Shown: positions 12,201 through 18,593, counted from the stretch's first letter. The stretch: 64,000 nt of DNA from DASRJG01 sp964647625 (GCA_964647625.1 CAZYHZ010000019.1:1-64000); one strand, 5' to 3'. Numbers and translations are program-made. Notes: generated by a model not told the origin, from the letters alone.

Positions 12201-12787
12201 CCGCCGCCCGAGACGTTGGTGACGACATTGAACGAGAACGCGAAGTCCTCGTTGCCGATGTTGCTCCCGCCGAGCACGACGCGATTGACGTGCTCAGCCG
12301 TGCCGAGCGCCGCGGCGTTGTCGGACGCGTTGCCGCGCGTGCCCCCGAAGCACGGGCCCGCGGTGACACGGACGGTGACGCCGCCCGATCCGTTCGCGCA
12401 GCGCGCGCCGATGCCGCCGTAGGTCTGCTCAGCCCAGATGTCGCCCTGAACGAAGCCCGCGTTCCGGCCCGAGGGCGCGGCGACGGTCTTCGAGTCGACG
12501 ACGATCCAGTACGTGCCCGCAGCTAAGCCCGCGAACGAGTACGCGCCGGCCGCCGAGGTCGTCGTCGTCGCGGTCAGCGTGTCGTCCGTTCCCGTCGGCT
12601 GTCCGTCGCCTCCGTCCTTGTAGGCCTTGACCGTGACGGAGGCCGCCGCGACGGCATCGCTCAAGCTCGCGTCCCCGTTGACGTCCACGGAGACGGTCCC
12701 CGAGATAGTGGCTGCCAGCGGAGCCTGGCTCAGCGCGGCCGAGAGGGCGGCCGCGAGCGGAATGGCGAGCAGGGACCGAAGGATCAC
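1..12787 (-). CDS. Giant secreted DUF11-repeat surface protein (partial, C-terminus off the left edge)
   Basis: At least 4262 residues lie in the window. I start it at a GTG that shares GTGA with the stop of the sensor kinase upstream; the same frame is open at both ends and at points checked between. Residues 1-27 look like a signal peptide. Next come an SdrD_B/prealbumin-like domain (about 26-100), a stretch of short strand-turn units like a right-handed beta-helix (about 130-600), a second SdrD_B-like domain near 716-800, and an unassigned Asp/Asn-rich part. From about residue 1185 there are DUF11 repeats of about 131 residues, each opening with a form of ITKTDGVASYTAGSPVTYT and closing with ATDTDT. 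DUF11/SdrD_B proteins are usually exported surface or adhesive proteins; that role here is inference. No anchor or sorting signal is visible because the end is missing. Confidence 0.9.
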   Translation of the reverse strand, partial: MILRSLLAIPLAAALSAALSQAPLAATISGTVSVDVNGDASLSDAVAAASVTVKAYKDGGDGQPTGTDDTLTATTTTSAAGAYSFAGLAAGTYWIVVDSKTVAAPSGRNAGFVQGDIWAEQTYGGIGARCANGSGGVTVRVTAGPCFGGTRGNASDNAAALGTAEHVNRVVLGGSNIGNEDFAFSFNVVTNVSGGGNADDDASNNRTVQGSLRQFLQNARAVTGSNAMRFVPTIATNATGGGGNWWQIGVTVALPNISDSGTTIDGTAYQLTDGTTVRDDNPGSLGAGGTVGVDAIALAQLAKPELEILDVRATAVVPIGFDLQASSATVRRLAIWGFGSATDADTSANIRVGSVASSALVEFALVGSAPSSFADPGAAARTVADAIRSLGGDSGIVRSSLIGFATGAGVSLQNGSSGWLVEKNEIRRNAFGKGHLAGVALGLSSASATVQQNLITDEDGPGIDSANSSGGHAFVDNSINGCGVGADPDADAQAVVTPGIRAGGSVTSVDRNVLSANYGAGVMVPASSDQVTITKNSITQNGTINRRAGPPVSGAIGIDLLASGDNANHGNSGSSPAFVTLNDANDADGGANGLLNYPVITRAWINGGNLVVDGYSGAGANIEFFIVTADPTGFGEGQTFSFSGTEGSGGDSDTGTGTYGPGAINGIAQGTDTTSKFTFTLPVPAGVALGTKLTATARSASGATSEFGGNVTVASGGYVRGNLYYDLNSNGTFNAGEPSIGSGAYVKLISGGSVVQVVTADPSTGFYEFPAVVNGSYTIIVDDNQSLADTTATAPQNWIFSAPASGSIAITMAGVDLTGKDFGFQFTANCVCGYGDGQFTLTTITTDGNMQDWLIVLADKDNNSCDPTDATDRDAPVQSTGRNLSRTAVTMDANYFYMYTARSGSTSNTQTFLYYSDINLDGKIEQGEPVVVAGWQGSNQNVVLQLFSYNAVAPGGDPIVDNAGYSDGYHLPGTLTLIKNLPAADARGDATGNQMEWRILWTDLGVPPGAGIQWHSSSTNASPSANSLPTQIDDNMGGCSGLCPGTNTYSAVTATSHAALPPAGTVYVPHTVTNTGNAFDTFKISSTSTGPWVPSSIVYYKDNGIVGTYEPGIDTLLTDTNADTYVDTGVLARGASINILIAVTSPGPPAAGTANVVTTFLSGRTGCGLGPPASASVTDAVTAPSSDFGITKTDGVTGVVAGTSLTYTIQVTNGGPTAASGAIVADTLSPTYFDVPNASWTCAITSGTGSCGAGSGTGNLNTTVNLNAGAVATYTVTAPTLPGATGTIANTATVTAPAGVSDPIAGNNSATDNDTVLNPQSDVSITKTDGLTAATPGTNLTYTIVVSNSGPSTITGAPVADTLSATWFNAAGATWTCAITTGAGSCGAASGTGSLSTTVTLNPSSSATYTVVAPILASATGTISNTATVTSPVGNTDPTPGNNSATDSNTVLGPSGNLSITKTDGVATYVAGNNVTYTIVVGNAGPSNIVGATVTDTVLALAQTQSASWTCVAAGGASCTAGPVAGNISDTVNVPVGGTATYTLVVTTKSGATGNLVNTASVAAPSGSSDPDTTNNSVTDTDTPAGGISDLSITKTDGVASYVAGGTVTYTIVVGNAGPSDAVGATISDAVLALAQVQSASWTCVGAGGATCTPGPVSGNINDTVNIPKSGTLTYTLTVTTKSNASGNLVNTASAAVPAGSSDPSAANNSATDTDTATKVADLSITKSDGALSYLPGGTTTYTITVANAGPSDVTGATVADAVTALAQVQGASWTCVGAGGATCTAGPVSGDINDTVNVPAGGTATYTMIVSIKPGASGNLVNTGTVTPPGGTTDPGPGANSATDTDTQASGVSDMAITKTDGVASYVAGGSVTYTIVVTNAGPSNATGATVTDAITALPQVASASWTCVAAGGSSCTAGPVAGNINDTVNVPVGGTLTYTLTANLKSSATGNLANTADVTPPAGTADPGPGPNAATDTDTETRTADLSITKTDGVASYVAGSPVTYTIVVTNTGPSDATGATVTDSVLALAQVASASWTCAGAGGATCTAGPISGNINDTVNIPKNGTLTYTLTATTRANASGNLVNSATVAAPAGTTDPGPGANTATDTDTRSVVADLSVTKADGVATYTSGANVTYTIVVSNAGPSDAVGATVSDLVTALPQVASASWTCAGAGGGTCTASGSGNINDTVNVPAGGTVTYTLVATLRSNASGNLTNAVTVTPAGGTTDPAGGNNSTSDTDTETRTSDLAITKSDGVATYTAGGNVTYTIVVTNSGPSDAVGATVTDAILALPQIASASWTCAAAGGASCTAGPVSGNINDTVNVPVGGTVTYTLTATTRSAASGSLVNSASVAPPAGSNDPAPGNDSASDSDAETRTSDLSITKTDGVASYVAGGSVTYTIVVGNAGPSDVINATVSDLVTGLPQVASAVWSCVAAGGANCAAGPVVGNISDTVDIPVGGTATYTLNVDLRSDATGNMSNTATVTAPAGTSDPAAGNNSATDTDTGTKVADLAITKTDGAATYTAGNPVTYTIVVSNVGPSDAVGATVTDAVLALPQVASASWTCIAAGGASCTIGPVAGNLNDTVNLPPGGTLTYTLTAATRSSATGNLANTASVAEPAGTTDPTPGNDSATDTDTEARTADLAVTKTDGVATYTAGSPVTYTIVVTNAGPSDAVGSKVTDTILGLPQIASANWTCAPAGGATCTAGPVAGNISDTVNVPVGGTLTYTLTAATHSSAVGNLVNTASVANAAGTADPTPADDSATDTDTEVRTADLAIAKTDGSATYTAGSPVTYTITVTNAGPSDAVAATVTDTILALPQIASASWTCAAAGGASCTAGPVAGNISDSVNVPVGGTLTYTLVAATRSNAAGNLVNTATVAPAAGTTDPAAGNDSATDTDTEVRTADLAITKTDGVASYTAGGAVTYTLVVSNAGPSDATGATVTDAILALPQVQSASWTCAAASGATCAAGPVAGNVNDTINVPVGGTATYTLTVALKSSANGNLVNTASVAPPSGTTDPAAGNDSATDTDTEIRTADLAITKTDGVASYTAGSPVTYTIVVTNAGPSDAVGATVADTVLALPQVQSASWTCAATGGGSCTGVPVAGNINDTVNVPVGATLTYTLVVTTKSSASGNLVNTATVAPAAGTTDPAAGNDTATDTDTEVRTADVAITKTDGAPSYLAGGTVTYTIVASNAGPSDSIGATVTDAILGLTQVQSASWTCVAAGGATCAAGPVAGNINDTINLPVGGTATYTLVATIKSGATGNLVNTATVADAAGTTDPAAGNDSAVDTDTPATRVSDMSITKTDGVASYTAGGSVTYTIVVGNSGPSDATGATVADTILALPEVASASWTCVAAGGATCTAGPVAGNLNDTVNVPVGGTLTYTGSVTIKPSATGNLVNTANVTPPSGTADPGPGPNSATDTDSPTLVANLAVTKTDGVASYTAGNPVTYTIVVTNSGPSDSVGATVTDAVLALPQIASASWTCVGAGGATCTAGPVAGNIADTVHVPVGGQLTYTLVAATRSNASGNLVNTVSVANAAGTTDPTPGNDSATDTDTRALSADVAITKTDGSASYTAGSPVNYTIVVTNAGPSDAVGATVTDTILALPQIASASWTCAAAGGATCTASGSGNIADTVNVPVGGQLTYTLTANTRSNASGNLVNTATVADPAGTTDPAAGNDSATDTDTATSVADLAITKTDGVASYTAGSPVTYTITVTNAGPSDAIGATVADTIMALPQIASASWTCAGAGGATCTAGPTAGNINDNVHIPVGGQLTYTLVAATKASASGNLVNTATVADPAGTADPTPANDSATDTDTATSVADLAITKTDGSASYTAGSPVTYTLVVTNSGPSDAIGATVTDTVLALPQIASASWTCVAAGGATCTAGPVAGNVSDTVNVPVGGTLTYTLVAATRSGASGNLVNTANVADPAGITDPTPANDSATDTDTRTLSADIAITKTDGSASYTAGSPVTYTIVVTNAGPSDAAGATVTDTILALPQIASASWTCAPTGGATCTAGPVAGNIADTVNVPVGGTLTYTLVANTRANASGNLVNTATVADPAGTTDPAAGNDTATDTDTRTLSADLAITKTDGVASYTAGSPVTYTIVVTNAGPSDAVGATVTDTILARPQIASATWTCAAAGGATCTASGSGNIGDTVNIPVGGTLTYTVIAATKASASGNLVNTATVADPAGTTDPTAGNDSATDTDTATAVADVSITKNDGVSSYTAGSPVTYTIVVTNAGPSDSI

Positions 12788-14952
12788 GCGCTCGCCCCCG
12801 GGCGCAGGATCTCGTCGACCGCGGCGAGCAGGTCGGCCATCGGGCACGGCTTCGGCAGCACCCGATCGATGCCGCTGTCCTTGACGCGCGCCTCGTCCTG
12901 ATCGACGGCCCAGCCGCTCAGGAGGATCACGGGAATGCCGGTCGCGACGCGCTTGGCTTCGGCGGCGACCTCGAGGCCGGAGACTTCGGGCATGCCGAGG
13001 TCCGTGATGATCAAGTCGAACTTGCCGGGGGCGATCATCGAGATCGCCTCGCGCCCGCCCGCGGCCTCGGTCACCGAGTGCCCGCCTGCGGCGAGCATCT
13101 CGTGGCAGCTCTCCCTGACGTCGTCGAGATCGTCGACGAGCAGGATCCGCGCCGAGCGTGCCGGCGTTCCGGCGGTTCGAGCCGCGGTGACGCGCGCGGC
13201 ACCGGCGTCGCCGGTGTCGGCGGGCAGCCGCATGCGAAAGGTCGTGCCGAGACCCGGACGGGAGGCCAGGCGGATGTCGCCGCCGTGACGCGCGACGATG
13301 CTCTGCACGATCGACAGACCCAGTCCGTGGCCATCGCTCTTCGTCGTGTAGAACGGCTGGAAGATCCGCTCCTGGATCTCCTCGGGAATGCCCTCGCCCT
13401 CGTCCGAGATCTCGATGACGACGCTCGCCCCCTCGCGGACGGTGCGGAACCGGACGGTGCCGCCCCGCGGCATCGCATCGACCGCGTTGAGCAGCAGATT
13501 GCTCAGCGCCTGCGTGATGTCCGACTGGTCGCCGCGGATGGGCGGGACCTCGCCCAGATACAGCTCGACGTCGATGCGGCGGCCGGCCCGCTCGCATTCG
13601 TCCTTCCACTTCGGCCGCGTCATCTCGACGGCCGAGCTGACGAGCTCGTTGACGTCGAGGACGGCCTGCGGCGCCGTGACCCCGCGCCGCGCGAAGTCCT
13701 GGATGCGCTTGATCGTGGCCGCGCTCTGGCTCGCCACCTTTTCCGCGATCTTGAGGTCGTTGACGGCCAAGGCCACGTCGGCGCGCGGGCCGGAGAGCTT
13801 GTGCAGCGCGAGCTGAACGCGGGCGAGAAGGGCCCCCAGCGTGTTGTTGTAGTCGTGGGCGACGCCGGCGGCGATCTCTCCGATCGCCTTGACGCGCTCC
13901 GAGAACATCAGCTCCGATTGCGCGCTCCGGAGCGAGTCGTTGGCCCGCTTCAGATCTTCCACGAACCGCGCGCGCTCGATGGCCAGCGCGAGCTGGGTGC
14001 TCATCGCCGACAGGAAGGCCAGGTCGTCGTCGCCGAACTGGCGCCCGCTCGCGCGATCCGTGACGTTCAGGACGCCGAGCACCGCCTGGCGCGTCCGGAT
14101 CGGAAGGCTGACTGCGATCGGCGCGGACATGAACGAATCCGAGAGCGCGGGGTTGTGGTGGACGGGCAGCGCCGGGTCCGACGAGATGTCGCGGACGAGC
14201 ATCGGCCTCCCCGTCGCGGCGACCTTCCCCGAGATCCCCTCGCCCATCGCCACCTCGAGAGCGGCGCGAGGGACCTCGGCGAGCCCGCGGCTGGCGGCGA
14301 CGTGGAGCTTCTTGCCTTCGGCATCGACGAGCATCACCGACGCGCGCGCGGCGCCGAGCTCCCACGCGATGAGGCCGACCACGTACTCGCACAGCTCGGA
14401 GACCGTGTAGAGATCGCCCATGGCGAGGCCGGCGTTGGTCAGCGTCGTCAGGCGCGACACGGTGGCCGCCAGGAGAGCGTTCTTTTCCTGAAGGTCCGAC
14501 ACGAGCATCTTGTTCTTGATCGTGAGCTCGTGATGATCGAGGGCGCGCTTGACCGTCCTCCACACCACGTCGATGTCCTCGAACGGCTTCTGCACGAAGT
14601 CGTACGCGCCGAGGTGGATGGCCTGCATCGCGGTGTCGAGCGACGCGTGCGAGGTCATGACGACGATCTCGGTCGCGGGCGCCACGCGGCGCGCCTCGGC
14701 GAGGAGCTCGAGGCCCGACATCTTCGGGAGGACGACGTCGATCAACGCAACCGAGACGTTCGCCGTCGTGAGGTGCCGGTACGCGGCCTCGGCGGAGTCG
14801 GCAACGAGCACGGTGCGTCCGTGGGACTCGAGCACCGTGCGGATGACATGGCAGACGGTGCTCTCGTCGTCGACGATCAGAATGGGAAGGTGGGAGACGG
14901 ATTCGCGCAGGACGGGCCCCCCCGCCTCGCGGTGCGCGTTGACCAGATTCAT
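12784..14952 (-). CDS. Hybrid sensor histidine kinase, REC-GAF-HisKA-HATPase-REC
   Basis: 722 residues from the ATG at 14952; the frame stays open upstream but reads through AT-rich promoter-like DNA, so I reject longer starts. The N-terminal receiver (about 20-135) has ILIVDDE and the acceptor Asp in VALIDVVLPKMSG. A GAF domain follows (about 170-330). The HisKA His lies in GVAHDYNNTLGALLARVQL, and the ATPase domain has DEGEGIPEE and GHGLGLSIV. A second receiver (about 615-722) has ILLVDD and IITDLGMPE. No membrane segment is seen, so it is probably cytoplasmic. Its stop overlaps the GTG of the giant DUF11 gene, so the two are co-translated. It has no DNA-binding output domain; it could act on that gene only through other proteins. 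Confidence 0.93.
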   Translation of the reverse strand: MNLVNAHREAGGPVLRESVSHLPILIVDDESTVCHVIRTVLESHGRTVLVADSAEAAYRHLTTANVSVALIDVVLPKMSGLELLAEARRVAPATEIVVMTSHASLDTAMQAIHLGAYDFVQKPFEDIDVVWRTVKRALDHHELTIKNKMLVSDLQEKNALLAATVSRLTTLTNAGLAMGDLYTVSELCEYVVGLIAWELGAARASVMLVDAEGKKLHVAASRGLAEVPRAALEVAMGEGISGKVAATGRPMLVRDISSDPALPVHHNPALSDSFMSAPIAVSLPIRTRQAVLGVLNVTDRASGRQFGDDDLAFLSAMSTQLALAIERARFVEDLKRANDSLRSAQSELMFSERVKAIGEIAAGVAHDYNNTLGALLARVQLALHKLSGPRADVALAVNDLKIAEKVASQSAATIKRIQDFARRGVTAPQAVLDVNELVSSAVEMTRPKWKDECERAGRRIDVELYLGEVPPIRGDQSDITQALSNLLLNAVDAMPRGGTVRFRTVREGASVVIEISDEGEGIPEEIQERIFQPFYTTKSDGHGLGLSIVQSIVARHGGDIRLASRPGLGTTFRMRLPADTGDAGAARVTAARTAGTPARSARILLVDDLDDVRESCHEMLAAGGHSVTEAAGGREAISMIAPGKFDLIITDLGMPEVSGLEVAAEAKRVATGIPVILLSGWAVDQDEARVKDSGIDRVLPKPCPMADLLAAVDEILRPGASA

Positions 14953-15176
14953 CCTCGCGTCCCCCACCCCCTGGCAGACCTCGCGGACTCGCCGGTAGAA
15001 AAAAGCGCTCTGACGTTTCGAAATATAGGAATCGAATATGTAAAGACAACACTGTTGAATAGTTATAATTTCGAAAGCCCAATTAGGGATACACCCATTG
15101 AATTTGGCCCGGATTCTGGGGGGAATCCTGCACGTCGCCACGATCCGGGCCGCAGCGAAGGTGCTAGGCTCGACGC
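14953..15176. promoter_or_regulatory. AT-rich divergent promoter region between the hybrid kinase and the PP2C gene
   Basis: About 15000-15110 is much richer in A+T than its surroundings and separates two genes that run away from each other, so it should hold both promoters. On the plus side TAGGCT (15165-15170) ends 6 bases before the PP2C ATG, a -10-like placement that would give an almost leaderless mRNA. A convincing -35 is not visible. On the minus side several TATAAT-like stretches occur (for example around 15040-15065), but I cannot single one out. Confidence 0.45.
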
Positions 15177-16097
15177 ATGCCGAGCCCGGACGACCAGGAC
15201 ACGATTCCGCCGCCTTTACGGTCGACGGCGCTCGGGAGAGACACCGTTTCGTCGCAGCCATCCATCGCGGTCCGGGTCGACTGCGCGGGATTGTCCGATC
15301 GCGGGCGCGTGCGGCAGGACAACCAGGATCACTTCTATCTCGGACGGCTCGGACGATTCTCGGAGACTCTTTCGACCAGCTTGCCGGCGGGAGAGCTGCC
15401 CAACCGCCTGGAGCAGGCCGGACACGTCGCAGTGGTCGCGGACGGCATGGGCGGACACGCGGCCGGCGAGGTCGCGAGCCGCACCGCGATCATCGTCTTC
15501 TTCCATCTGCTGTTCGACACACCCGACTGGGTGCTCAAAGTCGACGACGAAAGCGCACGGAAGATCCTCGATCGCGTCGGCGACCGGTACCGCAGTCTCG
15601 ACTCCCTTCTCGACGAGCGCTCGCAAATCGACCCGAGCCTCCGCGGGATGGGAACGACGATGACGCTGACCTACAGCATCGGGTACGACCTCTTCCTCGC
15701 GCACGCGGGCGACTCGCGCGCGTACCTGTGCCGCGACGGTGCGCTCCAGCAGCTCACGCGCGATCACACGCGCGTGCAGGAGCTCGTCGATGCGGGAATG
15801 CTCACACGCGAGGAGGCGGCGACGCACCGGCTCCGCAACGTGCTCACGAACGTCTTAGGCGGCGGCGTGCCGTTGACCGACGTCGATCTCCATCGCATCG
15901 CGTTGGTCGCGGGCGACACGGTCCTCCTGTGCTCGGATGGTCTGTACGACGTCGTCAAGCAAGAGGAGCTCGCGGGGATCTTGGGCGCCGCGCCGTCCGC
16001 GGCCGCCGCGTGCCGATTGCTGATCGACCTCGCCCTCGAGCGCGGGGCGCCCGATAACGTGACGGCCGTGGTCTCGCGCTACCGGAACGAGAGTTAA
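15177..16097 (+). CDS. PP2C-family Ser/Thr protein phosphatase
   Basis: 306 residues, Stp1/PrpC-like, a metal-dependent phosphatase that reverses Hanks-type kinase phosphorylation. Visible PP2C motifs are SDRGRVRQDNQDHF, VADGMGGHAAGEVAS (metal-binding Asp and Gly), GMGTTMTLTY, AHAGDSRAYL, RNVLTNVLGG, LCSDGLYDVV and the closing NVTAVV. There is no signal peptide or membrane segment, so it is cytoplasmic. About 20 residues of low-complexity sequence precede the catalytic domain. No kinase is adjacent; the nearest Ser/Thr kinase is at 46028-49399, a possible but unproven partner. Its stop overlaps that of the convergent flavoprotein gene by two bases. Confidence 0.95.
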   Translation: MPSPDDQDTIPPPLRSTALGRDTVSSQPSIAVRVDCAGLSDRGRVRQDNQDHFYLGRLGRFSETLSTSLPAGELPNRLEQAGHVAVVADGMGGHAAGEVASRTAIIVFFHLLFDTPDWVLKVDDESARKILDRVGDRYRSLDSLLDERSQIDPSLRGMGTTMTLTYSIGYDLFLAHAGDSRAYLCRDGALQQLTRDHTRVQELVDAGMLTREEAATHRLRNVLTNVLGGGVPLTDVDLHRIALVAGDTVLLCSDGLYDVVKQEELAGILGAAPSAAAACRLLIDLALERGAPDNVTAVVSRYRNES

Positions 16098-17164
16098 GCG
16101 ACCTTCGACCCCGCATGCAGGAACCACGTGTCGAGGACGACGCGTCGCGCGAACGCCGGGATCGACAGGAGCGCCGGAGCCACGGCTCGAGCGAGCGCCG
16201 TTTGAACGGGGCCGTCGGATGAGCGGGGCCCGAGGCGGTACGAAAGCACGGCCTCGTACCGGCCGATGCGCCCGGTGAGGATGGCCTCGGCGGCCAGCCG
16301 CCCGGAGATGCGCGCCGGCAGGATTCCCTCGCCGCTCGCGGAGGAAGCCAATCCCGCGGCGTCTCCCACCAGCAGAACGCCCTCACCTGCGAGCGGCCGC
16401 GAGCGGCCGCGCCGGACCTGGTACGCGTGTCCCCGGAAGCCGGTCGCGGGCAACCGTTCGATGCGCCCGGACCCGATCAAGAATTCGAGGAAGCCGTCCA
16501 GGTGCTCGGGCAATCGCCGTGGATCGAGGCGGCCCAATCCGACGTTGAGATAGTCCCGCTTCCGAAAACACCATCCGTAACCGGCGAGATCGCGGCAGAA
16601 GTAAAGCTCCGGCCGCTCCTCTTCGACCAAGCACTTTCTGCCCTCGAGCGGCAGCTCGATCTCGCGTGCGACGACGACGGATCCGTCGTCCACCGGTCCG
16701 CCCAGGAGGCGCGCGACCGGACAGAAGTGTCCGCCCGCTCCGACGAGGACCGGCGCCTCGAACGTTTCGTCGAGGACCCACCCGCCGGAGCGGCGCGCGA
16801 TCGTCCGGACCCGCGTTCCGGGGCGCACTCGGGCGCCCGACCAGCGCAGGAGCTCCGCGTCGAATTCCACCCGGCGGATCCCGTAGCTCACCGGTGCGCC
16901 GTAATCGACGTCCCCGGCGCGGCCCCCGATGCGGCCGATGCGGAAGCGCGAGATCGGCTGGACCACGTGCCGCGTCGCGTAGGCGTCGATCGTGAAGGGA
17001 ATCTCGGCCGTCACCTCCGGCGTGATCCAGCCGGCGCACGGCTTGTCGCGCGGGAACGTCGCGGCGTCGAGAACCAGGACGTCCCGTCCCGCCTCGACGA
17101 GCCGGGCCGCGCAAGCGGAACCCGCTGGCCCGCCGCCGACGATCAGGACGTCGGCGCGTTCCAC
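16094..17164 (-). CDS. FAD-dependent geranylgeranyl-reductase-family oxidoreductase
   Basis: 356 residues from the GTG at 17164, which puts ADVLIVGGGPAGSA (Rossmann FAD-binding) at the very N-terminus as is usual in this family; an ATG at 17206 would add 14 residues and lengthen the overlap. Further family features are PRDKPCAGW near residue 45 and GDAAGLASSASGEGI (second FAD contact) near 275. Such enzymes reduce isoprenoid chains or other unsaturated lipids, or act as related monooxygenases. It overlaps the end of the CFA-synthase-like gene upstream by 22 bases, so the two are almost certainly one operon acting on lipid acyl or prenyl chains. The exact substrate cannot be read from the sequence. 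Confidence 0.88.
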   Translation of the reverse strand: MERADVLIVGGGPAGSACAARLVEAGRDVLVLDAATFPRDKPCAGWITPEVTAEIPFTIDAYATRHVVQPISRFRIGRIGGRAGDVDYGAPVSYGIRRVEFDAELLRWSGARVRPGTRVRTIARRSGGWVLDETFEAPVLVGAGGHFCPVARLLGGPVDDGSVVVAREIELPLEGRKCLVEEERPELYFCRDLAGYGWCFRKRDYLNVGLGRLDPRRLPEHLDGFLEFLIGSGRIERLPATGFRGHAYQVRRGRSRPLAGEGVLLVGDAAGLASSASGEGILPARISGRLAAEAILTGRIGRYEAVLSYRLGPRSSDGPVQTALARAVAPALLSIPAFARRVVLDTWFLHAGSKVA

Positions 17165-18408
17165 GCCGACCCGCCTTCGTTCCGGTAGAGACCTTGCCGT
17201 GTCCATGGGATCGCGTTCGATCCGGCGGGCGCGAACACCACCTGGAACAACTGCAGCCACCCCGAGCCGAACGCGGCTTCCGAGCCCGCCAGATACAGAT
17301 GCCACGTCCGCCGGAACCGGTCGTCGAAGCCGATCTCCCCGCGGCCGAGCGCGCTCTCGTACCGCAAGCGCCAATGCCTCACCGTTTGCGCGTAGTGCCG
17401 GCGCAAGTTCTCGACGTCGAGCACGCTCATCCGCGCGGGCGCGAGGACGCCGGACACCGCTTCGTCGAGGGTCGGCGCGTACGCCCCGGGGAAGATGCGC
17501 CGCCTGATCCACGGATCGAGCGGGGCCGCCCGGTCCCGCCCTATGAAGTGGAGGAGCCCTCGGCCCCGCTCGGGGTCGAGCGTGCGGGCGATCACACGAC
17601 CCAGGTCGCGATAATTCCCGCGGCCGACGTGCTCGAGCATGCCGACCGATACGAACGCGTCGCAACGACCGGCGATGTCCCGGTAATCCGCCCGGCAAAA
17701 CTCGACCCGCCCGGCCATCCCCTCGGATTCCGCGCGGCGGCGCGCCCAGTCGATCTGAGCTCTCGAGATGTTGTAAGCACGCACGCGAACGCCGTACTGC
17801 TTCGCCATGTGGAGCGCCAGCGCTCCCCATCCGCAACCGGCCTCGATCACGGTCTCGCCGGAGCGCAGTCCGAGCTTCCGGCACACCAGGTCCATCTTGG
17901 CGACCTGAGCTTGCTCGAGCGTGAGATCCGGATCCTCGAAATACGCGCAGGTATAGACGAGCTCGTCGTCGAGCCACGACCGGTAGAAGTCGTTTCCGAG
18001 ATCGTAGTGGTGGTGCACGTTGCGGTCGTCGTCTCCGAGCGAGTGCGGGATCAGCGTCCCGATCCGGGAGAACCACGACGGACGGGGCCGGGCCGCGAGC
18101 GCCCGGTAGACCGCTTCCAGGGCGCCGACGAGATCGCCCTCGACTTCGACCTCGCGCCGGGCGTACACATCGCCGAACCGCCCGACGGGATCGAGCGCGA
18201 GCGACAGCAGAGCCGCGCGATCGCGAAAACGGATCGTGGCCATCGGCCGTCCGGCGACCTGCGCGGTGGACGCCTCGCCCAGGCAGAAACGAATCGGCGC
18301 CGGTCCGGCGAGCTCGGAAAGCTTCCGGAGCAGCCGCTCTTCGAGCGCGCCGAGCGTTCGTGATTGTGCACTGAGGGCAGGAGCCGCCGGTCGGAGGGTC
18401 GTTCCCAT
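17143..18408 (-). CDS. Cyclopropane-fatty-acyl-phospholipid synthase family methyltransferase
   Basis: 421 residues. The ATG at 18408 is chosen because AAGGAGG (18414-18420) lies just before it. The N-terminal part (to about 130) is the small lipid-associated domain of the family. Then come HHYDLGNDFYRSWLDD, TCAYF and the SAM-binding VIEAGCGWGALALHMAKQ, followed by VSVGMLEHVG and LLHFIGRD. These fit CFA synthases, which use SAM to methylenate or methylate unsaturated acyl chains of membrane phospholipids. It is coupled to the FAD reductase-like gene downstream; in several bacteria an oxidoreductase paired with a CFA-like methyltransferase makes branched or cyclic fatty acids, so this pair may do the same (inference). 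A 10-bp inverted repeat at 18481-18518 lies in its upstream region. Confidence 0.93.
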   Translation of the reverse strand: MGTTLRPAAPALSAQSRTLGALEERLLRKLSELAGPAPIRFCLGEASTAQVAGRPMATIRFRDRAALLSLALDPVGRFGDVYARREVEVEGDLVGALEAVYRALAARPRPSWFSRIGTLIPHSLGDDDRNVHHHYDLGNDFYRSWLDDELVYTCAYFEDPDLTLEQAQVAKMDLVCRKLGLRSGETVIEAGCGWGALALHMAKQYGVRVRAYNISRAQIDWARRRAESEGMAGRVEFCRADYRDIAGRCDAFVSVGMLEHVGRGNYRDLGRVIARTLDPERGRGLLHFIGRDRAAPLDPWIRRRIFPGAYAPTLDEAVSGVLAPARMSVLDVENLRRHYAQTVRHWRLRYESALGRGEIGFDDRFRRTWHLYLAGSEAAFGSGWLQLFQVVFAPAGSNAIPWTRQGLYRNEGGSAWNAPTS

Positions 18409-18413
18409 CTCGG

Positions 18414-18420
18414 CCTCCTT
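18414..18420 (-). promoter_or_regulatory. Shine-Dalgarno that decides the CFA-synthase-like start
   Basis: AAGGAGG on the minus strand, five bases before the ATG at 18408. The frame is open for 33 further codons upstream, so this site is the reason for the shorter call. Confidence 0.8.
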
Positions 18421-18480
18421 TCGCGGTTCGGGTCGAATCGAGTGTACGCGCGGAGATCGGCAGTCGCTTTCGCGTCCGTT

Positions 18481-18518
18481 GTGTCCGCCCGCGGACGATC
18501 CGGACATAGGGCGGACAC
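18481..18518. promoter_or_regulatory. 10-bp inverted repeat, candidate operator
   Basis: GTGTCCGCCC (18481-18490) and GGGCGGACAC (18509-18518) form a perfect inverted repeat with 18 bases between. It lies 73 bases upstream of the CFA-synthase-like start and on the other side faces the small ORF at 18594. The position between divergent units suits a repressor or activator site, but no regulator is encoded next to it. Confidence 0.45.
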
Positions 18519-18577
18519 CGAAAGCCCACTAGGGCGCGACCGTTCGGCGGGCGTTGCGCTTGCGTGGCTTGACACGC

Positions 18578-18584
18578 AAGGAGG
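18578..18584 (+). promoter_or_regulatory. Consensus Shine-Dalgarno of the 27-codon ORF
   Basis: AAGGAGG, nine bases before the ATG at 18594. It is among the best ribosome-binding sites in the window and is the main reason to take the tiny ORF seriously. Confidence 0.65.
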
Positions 18585-18593
18585 ATCCTAAAC

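Noticed and set aside
13078..15663. 861-codon plus-strand frame opposite the hybrid kinase
   Set aside because: The minus strand has complete REC, GAF, HisKA and ATPase motifs; the plus frame runs through the promoter region into the PP2C gene out of frame.
18569..18574. TTGACA as a -35 for the small ORF
   Set aside because: It lies directly before the Shine-Dalgarno; transcription would begin inside the ORF. It could at most serve the receiver gene.
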